This document shows, piece after piece, positions 44,958 to 54,003 of a stretch of 64,000 nt of DNA. Under the pieces are notes generated by a model. It did not search any database, was not told the DNA's origin, and saw nothing but the letters and a program-made list of their open reading frames with translations. A program made the translations under genes and the position numbers. Position 1 is the first letter of the stretch; every line of letters begins with the position of its first letter. Origin of the DNA: JAAXHH01 sp965248395 (lineage in GTDB: Bacteria > JAAXHH01); the NCBI GenBank assembly GCA_965248395.1, contig OZ252103.1, positions 2,914,001-2,978,000 of the forward strand, read 5' to 3'.

Positions 44958-47837
44958 ATGGACACCGCCTGGCAGGACCGGATCAGAGATGAAATCGACT
45001 GCGAGTTTCGATTCGACGAAACGGCCAGGGTCCTGTACAGCACCGACGCCAGTATATACGAGATTGAACCCCTGGGCGTCGCGTTCCCCGCCCATGCGGC
45101 CCATGTCTCCCGCATCCTGCGGTTCGCGTATGAAAGGGGCATTCCTGTCACGCCCCGCGGGGGCGGCACCAGCCTGGGCGGACAGGCGGTGGGCCGCAGC
45201 ATCCAGGTCGACTTCTCCCGGCACATGAACCGGATACTCGAAGTCAACGTCGAGGAGCGCTGGGCCAGGATACAGCCCGGTGTGGTACTGGACGAGTTGA
45301 ACGCCCACCTGAAACCCATGGGTCTGCTCTTCGCGCCGGACGTCTCTCCGAGCAACCGGGCGAACGTCGGCGGCATGATCGGCAACAACTCCTGCGGTTC
45401 CCATTCCATAATCTACGGCAAGACGATCGATCACGTCCTTGAACTGAGCGTAGTCCTGAGCGATGGCACGGAGACCGTCTTCAAGCCGGTCGGAGACCGG
45501 GAATACGGCGAGAAGTCCGGCATGGAAGGCATGGAGGGCCGGATCTATCGCGAGATCCGCCGTATAGCCCACGAAAACAGGGACGAGATCGAGGCGCGGT
45601 ATCCCAGTATCATGCGGCGCGTGGGCGGGTACAACCTGGACGCATTCGTCGATGAAGTCCCCTTCGACCCGTGCAAGATGATCGTTGGATCCGAGGGCAC
45701 CCTGGTCGCCGTTACCGAGGCACGGGTCAACCTGGTACCCCTGCCTTCGCATACCGGACTGAATATCTGCCATTTTTCGGACCTGATTGAATCCATGGAA
45801 GCGACGGTCGAGATTCTGAAGACCGATCCCTCCGCCGTTGAACTCACCGACAAGACGATCCTGGACCTGGCCAAGGATTCTCCGGCGGCCGCCAGGCAGC
45901 GGGACTTCATCGAAGGAGACCCGGAAGCCATTCTCATGGTCGAGTACTACGGTGAAACGGCCGGCGAGGTGTCGGAGCGCATGGATGCGCTGGAGTCCCT
46001 GCTGAAGAAAAAGAACCTGGGCTACGCCTGTGTCCGGGCCACGACCCCCGCTTCCCAGGCGAACGCATGGGGTCTTCGAAAGGCAGGACTCGGGCTGTTG
46101 ATGGGCATGAAGGGAGATACCAAACCGGCGACTTTCGTGGAGGATACGGCGGTCTCGCCGGAAAAGCTTCCGGAATTCATCCGCCAGTTTCGCGACATCG
46201 TCAGTAAGCACGGCACTATCGCTTCCTACTATGCCCACGCCAGCGTGGGAACGATCCACATCCGCCCGCTGATCAATCTCAAGAAGGCCGATGACATCGT
46301 AAGAATGCGGGCCATCGCCGAAGATATACGCGACCTGGTTTTGGCCTACGGCGGCGCCATGAGTTCCGAGCATGGGGACGGACTCGTGCGGAGCGAATGG
46401 AACGAGAAGATGTTCGGTACGCGGCTCTACGAGGCTTTCAAGGCGGTCAAGGCCGTGTTCGATCCGAATGGCATCATGAATCCAGGCAAAATCATCGCGA
46501 ACCAGAAGATGACGGACAACCTGCGTTTCGGTCCGGCTTACCAGGCGGAGGAGATCAACACCTATTTCGATTTTTCGGGCGATGGGGGGCTATCGCGGTC
46601 CATCGAGTTATGCAACGGGGTCGGGGCCTGCCGCAAGAAGCTGGTCGGGACCATGTGCCCGTCCTATATCGCCACGCTCGATGAAGAACACAGTACCCGG
46701 GGCCGGGCGAACGTGCTCCGGGCGGCACTGTCGGGCAAACTGGACGGAGAAGGATTCACGAGCCGGCGGGTATACGAAGCCCTCGACCTCTGCCTGGAGT
46801 GTAAGGGCTGCAAGGGCGAGTGTCCCTCCAACGTGGATATGGCCAAGATGAAATACGAATTCCTCGCCCACTACTACGAAAAACACGGACTGCCCCTGCG
46901 CAACCGCGTATTCGGCCGCATCGAGACGCTCAACCGGCTCGGTTCCGCCTTCGCCCCGCTGAGCAACCGGGTATTGAACCATCCCTGGCATAAACGGATC
47001 CTGGAGCGGGCCATCGGCGTGGACCGGCGCAGGTCTTTGCCTGAATTTGCGGAGGAGACTTTCGAACAGTGGTTCTATCACCGCAATCCGAATTCCGGCG
47101 GCGACCGTAATCGACCGACCGTCGTCTTCTTCCCGGACACTTTCATCAATTACAGCGAACCCCATATCGGCATAGCCGCCGTGGAAGTGCTGGAAAGCGC
47201 CGGATACCGCGTGGTGCTGGCCGATCCCCGCGCCTGCTGCGGCAGGCCTTTGATCTCCAAGGGCATGCTGCGCCAGGCCCGGGAGGCCGCACGGTACAAT
47301 GTCGCTCAACTGGAACGGTACGTGGATCGAGGATGGGCCATCGTAGGATGTGAGCCCAGTTGCGTGATGACGTTTCGCGACGACTACCGCGATCTCGTGG
47401 ACGACCCGCGGACCGACCGGATCGCCGATGGTATATTCATGATCGACGAGTTCCTGGCCCGGGAGCACGCGGCCGGACGCCTTTCTCTTTCGGTCAGCCG
47501 CCTCGACAGGACGATCAGTCTGCACGGACACTGCCAGCAGAAGGCCATAGCCGGCACGGATTCCACGGTTGCCGCCCTGGAACTGGTACCCGGATTCGAG
47601 GTCACGACGTTGAACACGGGATGTTGCGGCATGGCCGGCAGCTTCGGCTACGAGCGGGAGCACTTCGATCTATCCATGAAAATCGGGGAAGACCGGCTGT
47701 TCCCTGCCATCCGGAACGCCGACGAGCGGACCGAATTCGCCGCGACAGGGACCTCTTGCCGGCACCAGATCGCCGATGGCACGGGAAGGACCGCCCATCA
47801 CCCGATCGAACTGATCAGGGCGGCTGTCGGCGATTGA
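44958..47837 (+). CDS. Fused FAD-linked oxidase and iron-sulfur protein (GlcD-GlcF-like / D-lactate dehydrogenase type)
   Basis: The product has 959 residues; AGGAAGGA precedes the ATG. Residues about 40-250 form an FAD-binding PCMH domain with PVTPRGGGTSLGGQAVG and GMIGNNSCGSHSIIYGKT. Residues about 270-520 are the FAD-linked oxidase C-terminal domain, with SSEHGDGLVRSEW and FDPNGIMNPGKI. Two 4Fe-4S clusters are indicated by CNGVGACRK...MCPSY and CLECKGCKGECPSNVDMAK. Two CCG domains follow (ACCGRPLISKG and NTGCCGMAGSFGYE). The protein oxidises a 2-hydroxy acid such as glycolate or D-lactate and passes electrons through the clusters to the membrane pool. The exact substrate is inferred from neighbours only. 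Confidence 0.92.
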   Translation: MDTAWQDRIRDEIDCEFRFDETARVLYSTDASIYEIEPLGVAFPAHAAHVSRILRFAYERGIPVTPRGGGTSLGGQAVGRSIQVDFSRHMNRILEVNVEERWARIQPGVVLDELNAHLKPMGLLFAPDVSPSNRANVGGMIGNNSCGSHSIIYGKTIDHVLELSVVLSDGTETVFKPVGDREYGEKSGMEGMEGRIYREIRRIAHENRDEIEARYPSIMRRVGGYNLDAFVDEVPFDPCKMIVGSEGTLVAVTEARVNLVPLPSHTGLNICHFSDLIESMEATVEILKTDPSAVELTDKTILDLAKDSPAAARQRDFIEGDPEAILMVEYYGETAGEVSERMDALESLLKKKNLGYACVRATTPASQANAWGLRKAGLGLLMGMKGDTKPATFVEDTAVSPEKLPEFIRQFRDIVSKHGTIASYYAHASVGTIHIRPLINLKKADDIVRMRAIAEDIRDLVLAYGGAMSSEHGDGLVRSEWNEKMFGTRLYEAFKAVKAVFDPNGIMNPGKIIANQKMTDNLRFGPAYQAEEINTYFDFSGDGGLSRSIELCNGVGACRKKLVGTMCPSYIATLDEEHSTRGRANVLRAALSGKLDGEGFTSRRVYEALDLCLECKGCKGECPSNVDMAKMKYEFLAHYYEKHGLPLRNRVFGRIETLNRLGSAFAPLSNRVLNHPWHKRILERAIGVDRRRSLPEFAEETFEQWFYHRNPNSGGDRNRPTVVFFPDTFINYSEPHIGIAAVEVLESAGYRVVLADPRACCGRPLISKGMLRQAREAARYNVAQLERYVDRGWAIVGCEPSCVMTFRDDYRDLVDDPRTDRIADGIFMIDEFLAREHAAGRLSLSVSRLDRTISLHGHCQQKAIAGTDSTVAALELVPGFEVTTLNTGCCGMAGSFGYEREHFDLSMKIGEDRLFPAIRNADERTEFAATGTSCRHQIADGTGRTAHHPIELIRAAVGD

Positions 47838-47851
47838 CGGAGTATCCATCG

Positions 47852-48502
47852 TTGAACCACGTTCCCTGTTACTCCACCTTTTCCATCGTCGCCCTGGATC
47901 CCGATACGGGAGATCTCGGCGTGGCGACCCAGTCGAAATACCTCGCCGTGGGATCCGTGGTCCCCTGGGCAATGTACAACGCCGGTGCCATCGCTACGCA
48001 GGCATGGGCCAACGCGTCATATGGTCCCAGGGGGCTTGAAATGCTCGAAGGGGACGCCGGCGCCATCGATACCCTTGAACGCCTGATTGAATCGGATCCC
48101 GGTCGCCAGTCCCGCCAGGTGGGCGTGGTGGACGTCGACGGTACAGCGGCGGCCTTCACCGGGGAGGAATGCCAGGAATGGGCGGGACACGTAACCGGCC
48201 CGGGATACGTCTGCCTGGGCAACATCCTCGCGGGTGAAGTAGTGGTAACCGCCATGGCCGAAACCTTCGAAGGTCCCGGTGAAGATGAGTTTGCCGCTAG
48301 GCTGCTGGCCGTGCTATCCGCGGGCCAGGAAGCTGGAGGGGACCGTCGAGGCCAGCAGTCGGCCGCCCTGCTCGTGGCGCGTGAAGGTGGCGGATGCGGC
48401 GGCACCTCGGACTTCCTGGTGGACCTGAGGGTCGACGACCACGCCGATCCCATCAACGAGCTGAAGCGCATTTACATGCTCCACGGAAGGCTCTTTTCAT
48501 GA
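47852..48502 (+). CDS. DUF1028 family protein
   Basis: A TTG at 47852 with ACGGAG upstream, 14 nt after the oxidase stop, gives 216 residues. A longer open frame from 47360 lies wholly inside the oxidase gene and is rejected. Marks of DUF1028 are YSTFSIVALDPDTGDLGVATQSK, AIATQAWANASYGPRGLEML, QVGVVDVDGTAAAFTG, YVCLGNILAG and a late SAALLVAREGGGCGG. The family is related to Ntn-hydrolase folds and its function is unknown, although members often sit beside amino-acid or peptide metabolism. Its TGA overlaps the ATG of the next gene. Confidence 0.82.
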   Translation: MNHVPCYSTFSIVALDPDTGDLGVATQSKYLAVGSVVPWAMYNAGAIATQAWANASYGPRGLEMLEGDAGAIDTLERLIESDPGRQSRQVGVVDVDGTAAAFTGEECQEWAGHVTGPGYVCLGNILAGEVVVTAMAETFEGPGEDEFAARLLAVLSAGQEAGGDRRGQQSAALLVAREGGGCGGTSDFLVDLRVDDHADPINELKRIYMLHGRLFS

Positions 48503-49704
48503 GGTCCGACATACAGCGCGCCAAGCTCGTCCTGCTTACCGCGGTTCACTTCCTGACGGACCTGTTTTCCTCCCTGTTGACGCCGATACTCCCGGCGCTT
48601 GTGATGAGGATGCAGCTTTCTCTCACGCAGGCGGGCATAATCGCCGGTTTGCCGGCCATGACCTCCTCTCTGGTCCAGCCCCTGATGGGCATCCTGGGGG
48701 ACCGCATGGAGAAACGCTATTTCATCATAGTCGGTCCGCTGTTCTGTGCCGTTTTCATGTCCGCCGTGGGCCTGGCCCAATCCTTCTTCGTGCTGCTGGT
48801 GTTCATTATCCTGGGCGGCTTCGGGTCCGCCAGTTTTCACCCCCAGAGCGTATCCATGGCCGGAGACGTCAGCGGGTCAAGGCGAGGTTACGGCGTGTCG
48901 CTTTTCATCGTCGGCGGCACCGCCGGGTTGGCCGCGAGCCCCTTAATCGTACCCCGTCTGGTAGAGCGTTTCGGACTCGAGAGCCTGATCTGGCTCGCCG
49001 TCCCCACGGTAATCGCCGTACTGGCGATGGCCCGTGTCATCCCCATACGCAACGAGGATCGAAAGGTGACCCGCCTGGCCGACGTGGGGGCATCCTTTCG
49101 ACCCAACCTGTGGCCAATGGTCAACCTCACCGTGGTCGGTATCATACGCACCATCTCCGGTGTCGGATTCGCCACGTTTTTCGTGCTGCTGCTCAAGGAT
49201 CGGGGACTTACCCTGCAACAGGGGGGCGACCTGCTCTTCATCTTCCAGGCCGGCGCGGTGATCGGCGGTTTCATCGGTGGCTGGCTCTCCGATATGATGG
49301 GGCGGGGCCATGTAATCTGGACTACGATACTGCTTTCCACGCCATGCCTGCTGACTGCGCTATATGACACCGGTCCGCTGCTCCCCATATGGCTGTTCAT
49401 GGGCGGCTTCATGAACATGGCGTCCAATTCCGTCTCCGTCGCCATGGCCCAGGAACTCGTCCCGGACAGCGCGGGGACGGCGTCCAGTTTTCCCATGGGG
49501 TTCAGCTGGGGTGCGGCTGGAGGCGCACTGATCGTATTAGGGGGGATTGCCGACCGGATCGGCTTGGTGTCGACCCTCGAAGTGCTGGCCCTGATCCCGT
49601 TGCTCGCCGTGGCGCTGGCCCTGCTGCTGCCGCGAGACCGCGACTTCCGAAAAGCAGTTACACAAGTTCGAAAGGTGGCGACGGCCACGGACAGGATATC
49701 CTGA
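48499..49704 (+). CDS. MFS transporter, fosmidomycin-resistance (Fsr) type
   Basis: The ATG at 48499 overlaps the upstream TGA (ATGA) and gives 401 residues with about 12 hydrophobic segments. The N-terminus LTAVHFLTDLFSSLLTPILPAL is typical of the Fsr-like branch, and LGDRMEKRY lies at the loop 2-3 position. Other segments include GGFGSASFHPQSVSMA (motif common in Fsr) and GGWLSDMMGRGHV. Export of a small organic compound is likely; the substrate is unknown. It is the last gene of the run beginning with glycerate kinase. Confidence 0.85.
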   Translation: MRSDIQRAKLVLLTAVHFLTDLFSSLLTPILPALVMRMQLSLTQAGIIAGLPAMTSSLVQPLMGILGDRMEKRYFIIVGPLFCAVFMSAVGLAQSFFVLLVFIILGGFGSASFHPQSVSMAGDVSGSRRGYGVSLFIVGGTAGLAASPLIVPRLVERFGLESLIWLAVPTVIAVLAMARVIPIRNEDRKVTRLADVGASFRPNLWPMVNLTVVGIIRTISGVGFATFFVLLLKDRGLTLQQGGDLLFIFQAGAVIGGFIGGWLSDMMGRGHVIWTTILLSTPCLLTALYDTGPLLPIWLFMGGFMNMASNSVSVAMAQELVPDSAGTASSFPMGFSWGAAGGALIVLGGIADRIGLVSTLEVLALIPLLAVALALLLPRDRDFRKAVTQVRKVATATDRIS

Positions 49705-49795
49705 CCGGCCCAATATGCTTAATCCTTTAGATATTCACTCAATAAGGACTTGTACAATAGCCTGTATTATCTCATGACCTGAAGGAGATCGTTGC

Positions 49796-50145
49796 ATGTC
49801 GGATCGCGTCGTGCGTCTCACGAAGATGACGGAACTGGACGAAGCCGTCGCCTCGTCCTCTGATCGTCCCGTATTCGTTTACAAACACAGTTCGGTATGT
49901 CCGTCAGTGCCCGTGCCGCCGATCATTACCATAGTTTCGCGGAGGAGGACGCATCCACGCCAACGCCGTTGTTTACCCAGGTCATGGTCATAGAGAACCG
50001 GGACCTTTCCAATGAAATCGAATCCCGCCTGGAAGTAAGGCACGAGTCACCGCAACTGCTGCTCCTCAGGGATGGGAAGGTAACCTGGCACATTTCCCAT
50101 TTCTCCATTACTGAAGAGCGTATGAAATCGGCGCTGGAGGGCTAG
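49796..50145 (+). pseudogene. ytxJ: Bacillithiol-system protein YtxJ-like, frameshifted at the active-site motif
   Basis: A strong AGGAGA precedes the ATG at 49796. The first frame reads VVRLTKMTELDEAVASSS then PVFVYKHSSVCP. The second frame, one base back, continues VSARAADHYHSF then TQVMVIENRDLSNEIESRL and ends ITEERMKSALEG. Joined, they match the YtxJ/BrxC-like thioredoxin-fold family, whose motif is KHS..CP.S. The slip falls at 49901-49903 inside that motif, and one missing base explains it. YtxJ is used as a marker of the bacillithiol redox system. The next gene starts 3 nt after the stop. A sequencing error is possible. Confidence 0.75.
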
Positions 50146-50148
50146 AAA

Positions 50149-51354
50149 ATGTCCAGACATGCGGTCATCATAGGCGCGGGCGTGACCGGACTCAGTACGG
50201 CTTACCATCTCGCACGCAAGTCATACGGCAAAATCACGGTCATCGAGAAGGGACGCGTGGGAGATGGCGCCAGCAGCCGCGCCGCCGGGATCATCACCGG
50301 ACTGCTGTGGTCGGAAACCGGTGTCAGGGCACGCAGGATCAGCCTGACGAGGTTCACGGAGCTGTCCGACGAACTGGAAGGATACCGTTTCCAGGACGTA
50401 GGCTGCCTCAATCTCTTCGACGCTGAAAGCTGGCCGGAACGGGAACGCCTGTTGCCCCTGTACGATCGCCTGGGTGTAGATTATACGGTGATGGACGCGT
50501 CCGAGATGCAAATGAAGTGGCCGGACCTGTCGCTGACCGGAGAGCCGATCGGGCTCTTCGACCCCCTGGGCGGATACAGCGAACCGGACCACTACCTTCC
50601 CGCCCTCGCGGCCAAATGCCGCGACCTGGGAGTGCAGATAAAAGAAGGGTGCATGGTCTCGGACTTCATCGTGGATTCGGGGCGCATGGGGGGAGTCGTC
50701 ACGGAGAACGACCGTATCGAATCGGACGCCGTGGTGAGCACCGTTCACGTATGGACGCTCAAAGTGCTGGAAAGCATCGGGCTGCAACTCCCTTTGAAGT
50801 CCTTTGTACACCAGCGTTACGTCACGACACCTCTGCCTTCTCCGGTCCGGATACCGGCGGTCAATGCCAATCCCTACGGAGGGTACATCAGGCCGGCGTA
50901 CGGACAGCGGTTGCTTGCAGGGATCGAAAACCCAACAGCACCGGAATACCGTGTACCTGGCAAGTCCTTTCAAATGTCGACGATCTCGGCGCCACCTGGT
51001 CTTGGTGACGTCGCGAGAGCCAACCTGCTGCCGCTCGTCCCAAAGACGGGACAGTCCGATTGGGAAATCGAAAAGGCGGGGCTGCTGTCCTTTTCACTGG
51101 ACGGCGAACCGGTGCTCGGACCCGTAAAACGCTTTCCGGGTCTTTACGTGGGTGTTGCCTTTCATTCCGGGGGGTTCGCCTATAATCCGGCTGCCGGGGT
51201 GCTGCTGGCGGAATGTGTCGCGGACGGCAGAACAGAAATCGATATCGCGGATTTTTCACCAAACCGGTTCGATTCCAAAGATACGGATGCATACAACCGC
51301 ACCCTGATCACCCACGGCGAGTACAGTATGCCCGGCCTTTCCCGGCGGCACTGA
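50149..51354 (+). CDS. FAD-dependent oxidoreductase, DAO / glycine oxidase type
   Basis: The product has 401 residues. The dinucleotide-binding motif VIIGAGVTGLSTAYHLARK at the N-terminus and the ATG signature VIEKGRVGDGASSRAAG are typical of the D-amino-acid oxidase and sarcosine oxidase superfamily. A late GLYVGVAFHSGGFAYNPAAG matches the C-terminal flavin-contacting segment. Such enzymes oxidise secondary or primary amines to imines with release of hydrogen peroxide or transfer to an electron acceptor. It starts 3 nt after the ytxJ-like gene. Substrate unknown. Confidence 0.87.
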   Translation: MSRHAVIIGAGVTGLSTAYHLARKSYGKITVIEKGRVGDGASSRAAGIITGLLWSETGVRARRISLTRFTELSDELEGYRFQDVGCLNLFDAESWPERERLLPLYDRLGVDYTVMDASEMQMKWPDLSLTGEPIGLFDPLGGYSEPDHYLPALAAKCRDLGVQIKEGCMVSDFIVDSGRMGGVVTENDRIESDAVVSTVHVWTLKVLESIGLQLPLKSFVHQRYVTTPLPSPVRIPAVNANPYGGYIRPAYGQRLLAGIENPTAPEYRVPGKSFQMSTISAPPGLGDVARANLLPLVPKTGQSDWEIEKAGLLSFSLDGEPVLGPVKRFPGLYVGVAFHSGGFAYNPAAGVLLAECVADGRTEIDIADFSPNRFDSKDTDAYNRTLITHGEYSMPGLSRRH

Positions 51355-51440
51355 CAAAACGCTCAAGTGTATCTAAAGATCTGAACGGATGAAATCCGCT
51401 CTTCCGGTTTTCGATTGGCAAGGCGACGTGGAGACGGAGC

Positions 51441-52571
51441 ATGGATGGAAATGCGGGAGCTATAACGGATATCGGCCGGCTGGAGGATTTCCGCCAATCC
51501 CTTATGGCCTGGTACGAAGGGCATCGAAGGGATATGCCCTGGCGGGAGACACGGGATCCTTACGCGGTATGGATATCCGAGATCATGCTCCAGCAGACGC
51601 GGGTAGACCAGGTTCTCCCTTACTACGACAGGTTCATGACCCGTTTCCCCACGGTCAAAGATCTTGGCGGGGCCTCGCTCGAGGAAGTCCTGAAGGCATG
51701 GGAAGGCCTCGGATACTACGCCCGGGCGAGAAACCTCCATCGTGCCGCACGGAAGATAGTCGACCGGCACGGCGCGAGGATACCCGACGATCCAGCGCAG
51801 ATCTCCACTCTTCCGGGCATCGGACCCTACACGGCCGCGGCCATATTGAGTATAGCATTCGGCAGGGATCTTCCCGTGGTCGACGGCAATGTAGTCCGAG
51901 TGCTGAGTCGTCTTTACCATATCACCGATGATCCCGCTGTCTCGGTCACTAAAAAGAGAATGGCCGGCCTGGCCGAAAGACTGCTCGCAAAAGGTCGGGC
52001 GGGAGATTTCAACCAGGCCATGATGGAACTGGGCGCCACGATATGCACGCCGCGACAGCCGCGCTGCGGCGACTGTCCCGTGGGAAACCAGTGCATCGCG
52101 CGTCAAGTGTTGCCGGATCCTTCGGTACTTCCTCGCAAACAGCCTCGCAAACAACGCCCCCACCATCATGTGTCCGCTGGAATCGTGCGCAGAGGAAATG
52201 AAATGTTGATCGTTCGGCGTCCGCTGGACGGATTACTGGGTGGACTATGGGAGTTTCCGGGTGGGATCACGAAGGAGGGGACGGACGGGGAGAAATATCT
52301 CGTCAACGAAATGAAACGCACCCTGGGTATCGACATACGCGTTGACCGAGCCTTCGCTACCGTCAAGCACGCCTTTACCCACTTCGAGATAACTTTACGG
52401 GGATACTTCTGTACTTATCTCGGCGGCGAAGCCCGGGACCGAGAAGGAAACGACTACCAGTGGGTTCGATTGGACGGCCTGAAGCACTACGCGTTCCCCA
52501 GAGCGCACAACCGTCTTATCGAGGCCATGTCGAAGGATGCCGAGAGCCGGCAAGGATCACTATTCGTGTAA
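51441..52571 (+). CDS. mutY: A/G-specific adenine DNA glycosylase MutY
   Basis: The product has 376 residues. The N-terminal HhH-GPD domain contains PWRETRDPYAVWISEIMLQQT, with the catalytic Glu in SEIMLQQT, then LPGIGPYTAAAIL and the Asp in VVDGNVVRVLSR. The 4Fe-4S loop reads CTPRQPRCGDCPVGNQC. The C-terminal NUDIX-like domain starts HHHVSAGIVRRGNEMLIV and contains GGLWEFPGG, which recognises 8-oxoguanine opposite the adenine. MutY removes adenine mispaired with 8-oxoG. It converges with recA, 50 nt apart. Confidence 0.95.
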   Translation: MDGNAGAITDIGRLEDFRQSLMAWYEGHRRDMPWRETRDPYAVWISEIMLQQTRVDQVLPYYDRFMTRFPTVKDLGGASLEEVLKAWEGLGYYARARNLHRAARKIVDRHGARIPDDPAQISTLPGIGPYTAAAILSIAFGRDLPVVDGNVVRVLSRLYHITDDPAVSVTKKRMAGLAERLLAKGRAGDFNQAMMELGATICTPRQPRCGDCPVGNQCIARQVLPDPSVLPRKQPRKQRPHHHVSAGIVRRGNEMLIVRRPLDGLLGGLWEFPGGITKEGTDGEKYLVNEMKRTLGIDIRVDRAFATVKHAFTHFEITLRGYFCTYLGGEARDREGNDYQWVRLDGLKHYAFPRAHNRLIEAMSKDAESRQGSLFV

Positions 52572-52621
52572 GTTTGCAGAGATCAGCGAAATCCTTCGAC
52601 ATCAACTATCAATCCAGCAGT

Positions 52622-53701
52622 TCACCGCTTCTTCACCGAGGGAGCGGGCCCGGCCACCGGTTTCTCCTCGGCTCCGTTATTCGTGGCGGCCGTGTCCCGG
52701 CTTGCGGGTACGAAAAGCGAGCGGACTTTCTCCTCTATCTCCTTTGCGAGGTCCTGTCGTTCGCGGAGTAACTGGCGCACGTTCTCGCGGCCCTGGCCCA
52801 GGCGTTCTTCATTATACGAAAACCAGGTCCCGCTCTTTTCTATAATGCCGTTATTGACGCCGAGTTCTATCAGGTCGCTTTCCTTGGATATTCCTTCACC
52901 GTAGATGATATCGAACTGGGCCTCGCGAAACGGAGCCGCCAGTTTATTCTTCTTCACGGTGCCCCTGACCTGGATACCGGCCGAAGCGTCGTCGCCCTTG
53001 ATGTTCCCGATTCTGCGCACCTCGATCCGGATCGAGGAGTAGAATTTCAGTGCCAATCCCCCTGTCGTCGTTTCCGGGTTGCCATACATGACACCGATTT
53101 TCTGGCGAATCTGGTTGATGAAGATCAGGCAGGTTCCGGATCTATTGATAACCGAGGTCAGCTTACGCAGCGCCTGCGACATCAAACGGGCCTGCAGGCC
53201 AACGTGCGAGTCACCCATTTCACCTTCTATCTCGGCCCGTGGAACCAGTGCGGCCACCGAGTCGATGACAATCACGTCAACGCCGCCGCTGCGAACCAGT
53301 ATCTCGGCCACGTCGAGGGCCTGCTCGCCCGTGTCCGGCTGATGAATGAGCAGTTTGTCCATCTCCACGCCAAGAGCCTGCGCGTACCGGATGTCCAGGG
53401 CATGCTCCGCGTCGATGAACGCGGCCATCCCGCCCAGTTTCTGCGCTTCCGCCACGATGTGCTTTGCCAGTGTCGTCTTGCCGGAGGATTCGTTTCCATA
53501 TATTTCGACTACGCGGCCGCGCGGAACACCGCCGATGCCCAGCGCCAGATCAAGGGTGAGTGAACCCGTCGGTATGGATTCAACAGCCATTTGGGGATGT
53601 TCGTCCCCCATCCTCATGATGGAACCCTTGCCGAACTGCCGCTCGATCTGCATGATGGCGCCGTCCAGCGCCTTCTCCCTTCCCGGATCGATATCTTTCA
53701 T
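52622..53701 (-). CDS. recA: Recombinase RecA
   Basis: The product has 359 residues. It opens REKALDGAIMQIERQFGKGSIMRMG. Walker A is GNESSGKTT, where most RecA proteins have Pro at the second position. Other marks are FIDAEHALDIRYAQALGV, VIVIDSVAALVPRAEIEGEM, loop L2 region FINQIRQKIGVMYGNPETTTGG, and the usual acidic-basic C-terminal tail. RecA drives strand exchange and the SOS response. A sigma70-like promoter lies upstream; no clear SOS box was seen. Confidence 0.97.
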   Translation of the reverse strand: MKDIDPGREKALDGAIMQIERQFGKGSIMRMGDEHPQMAVESIPTGSLTLDLALGIGGVPRGRVVEIYGNESSGKTTLAKHIVAEAQKLGGMAAFIDAEHALDIRYAQALGVEMDKLLIHQPDTGEQALDVAEILVRSGGVDVIVIDSVAALVPRAEIEGEMGDSHVGLQARLMSQALRKLTSVINRSGTCLIFINQIRQKIGVMYGNPETTTGGLALKFYSSIRIEVRRIGNIKGDDASAGIQVRGTVKKNKLAAPFREAQFDIIYGEGISKESDLIELGVNNGIIEKSGTWFSYNEERLGQGRENVRQLLRERQDLAKEIEEKVRSLFVPASRDTAATNNGAEEKPVAGPAPSVKKR

Positions 53702-54003
53702 AACCTCGGTCTCCCTATCGTTTCACCGTGATCAAAGTCTCTTGGCATATCCGTTGAATATACCAAACAAATGTGTAGTGTCAAGCAGTTTGGGGTTGAC
53801 TGTATGAAATAGTCGGAATCCGGAGAGGATTCTTGAAAAAAAGTACCTTCGGGCGGACGGATTGTAAAGTGATTTCGAATCCATTCCGCATAAAGGAATC
53901 CGCAGTGAATAAAAATGGGAGGCCGGGGGTTGAAATGCCGTATATTATAGTAGTTCTCTCTTCTTCCATGCCTTCTGGATGATGGTTCGGATTGGAGATA
54001 AAA
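53702..54003. other. 302-bp divergent intergenic region between recA and the TPR lipoprotein gene
   Basis: It contains the recA promoter on the minus strand. On the plus strand, T/A-rich sequence around 53940 (tatattatag) could hold a -10 element for the TPR gene, but no matching -35 was found. Confidence 0.45.
53757..53784 (-). promoter_or_regulatory. Probable recA promoter
   Basis: On the minus strand, TTGACA (53784-53779) and TATATT (53762-53757) are separated by 16 bp, and the TATATT lies about 56 nt before the recA ATG. The -35 is a perfect consensus. Confidence 0.65.

Noticed and set aside
44895..46373. Long antisense reading frames opposite the fusion oxidase (also 46608-47663)
   Set aside because: They lie wholly opposite a gene with clear FAD and iron-sulfur motifs; their translations show no domain and are typical shadows of GC-rich coding DNA.
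47360..47851. Long N-terminal extension of the DUF1028 protein
   Set aside because: It lies inside the oxidase gene in another frame and has a shadow-like Arg-rich composition.
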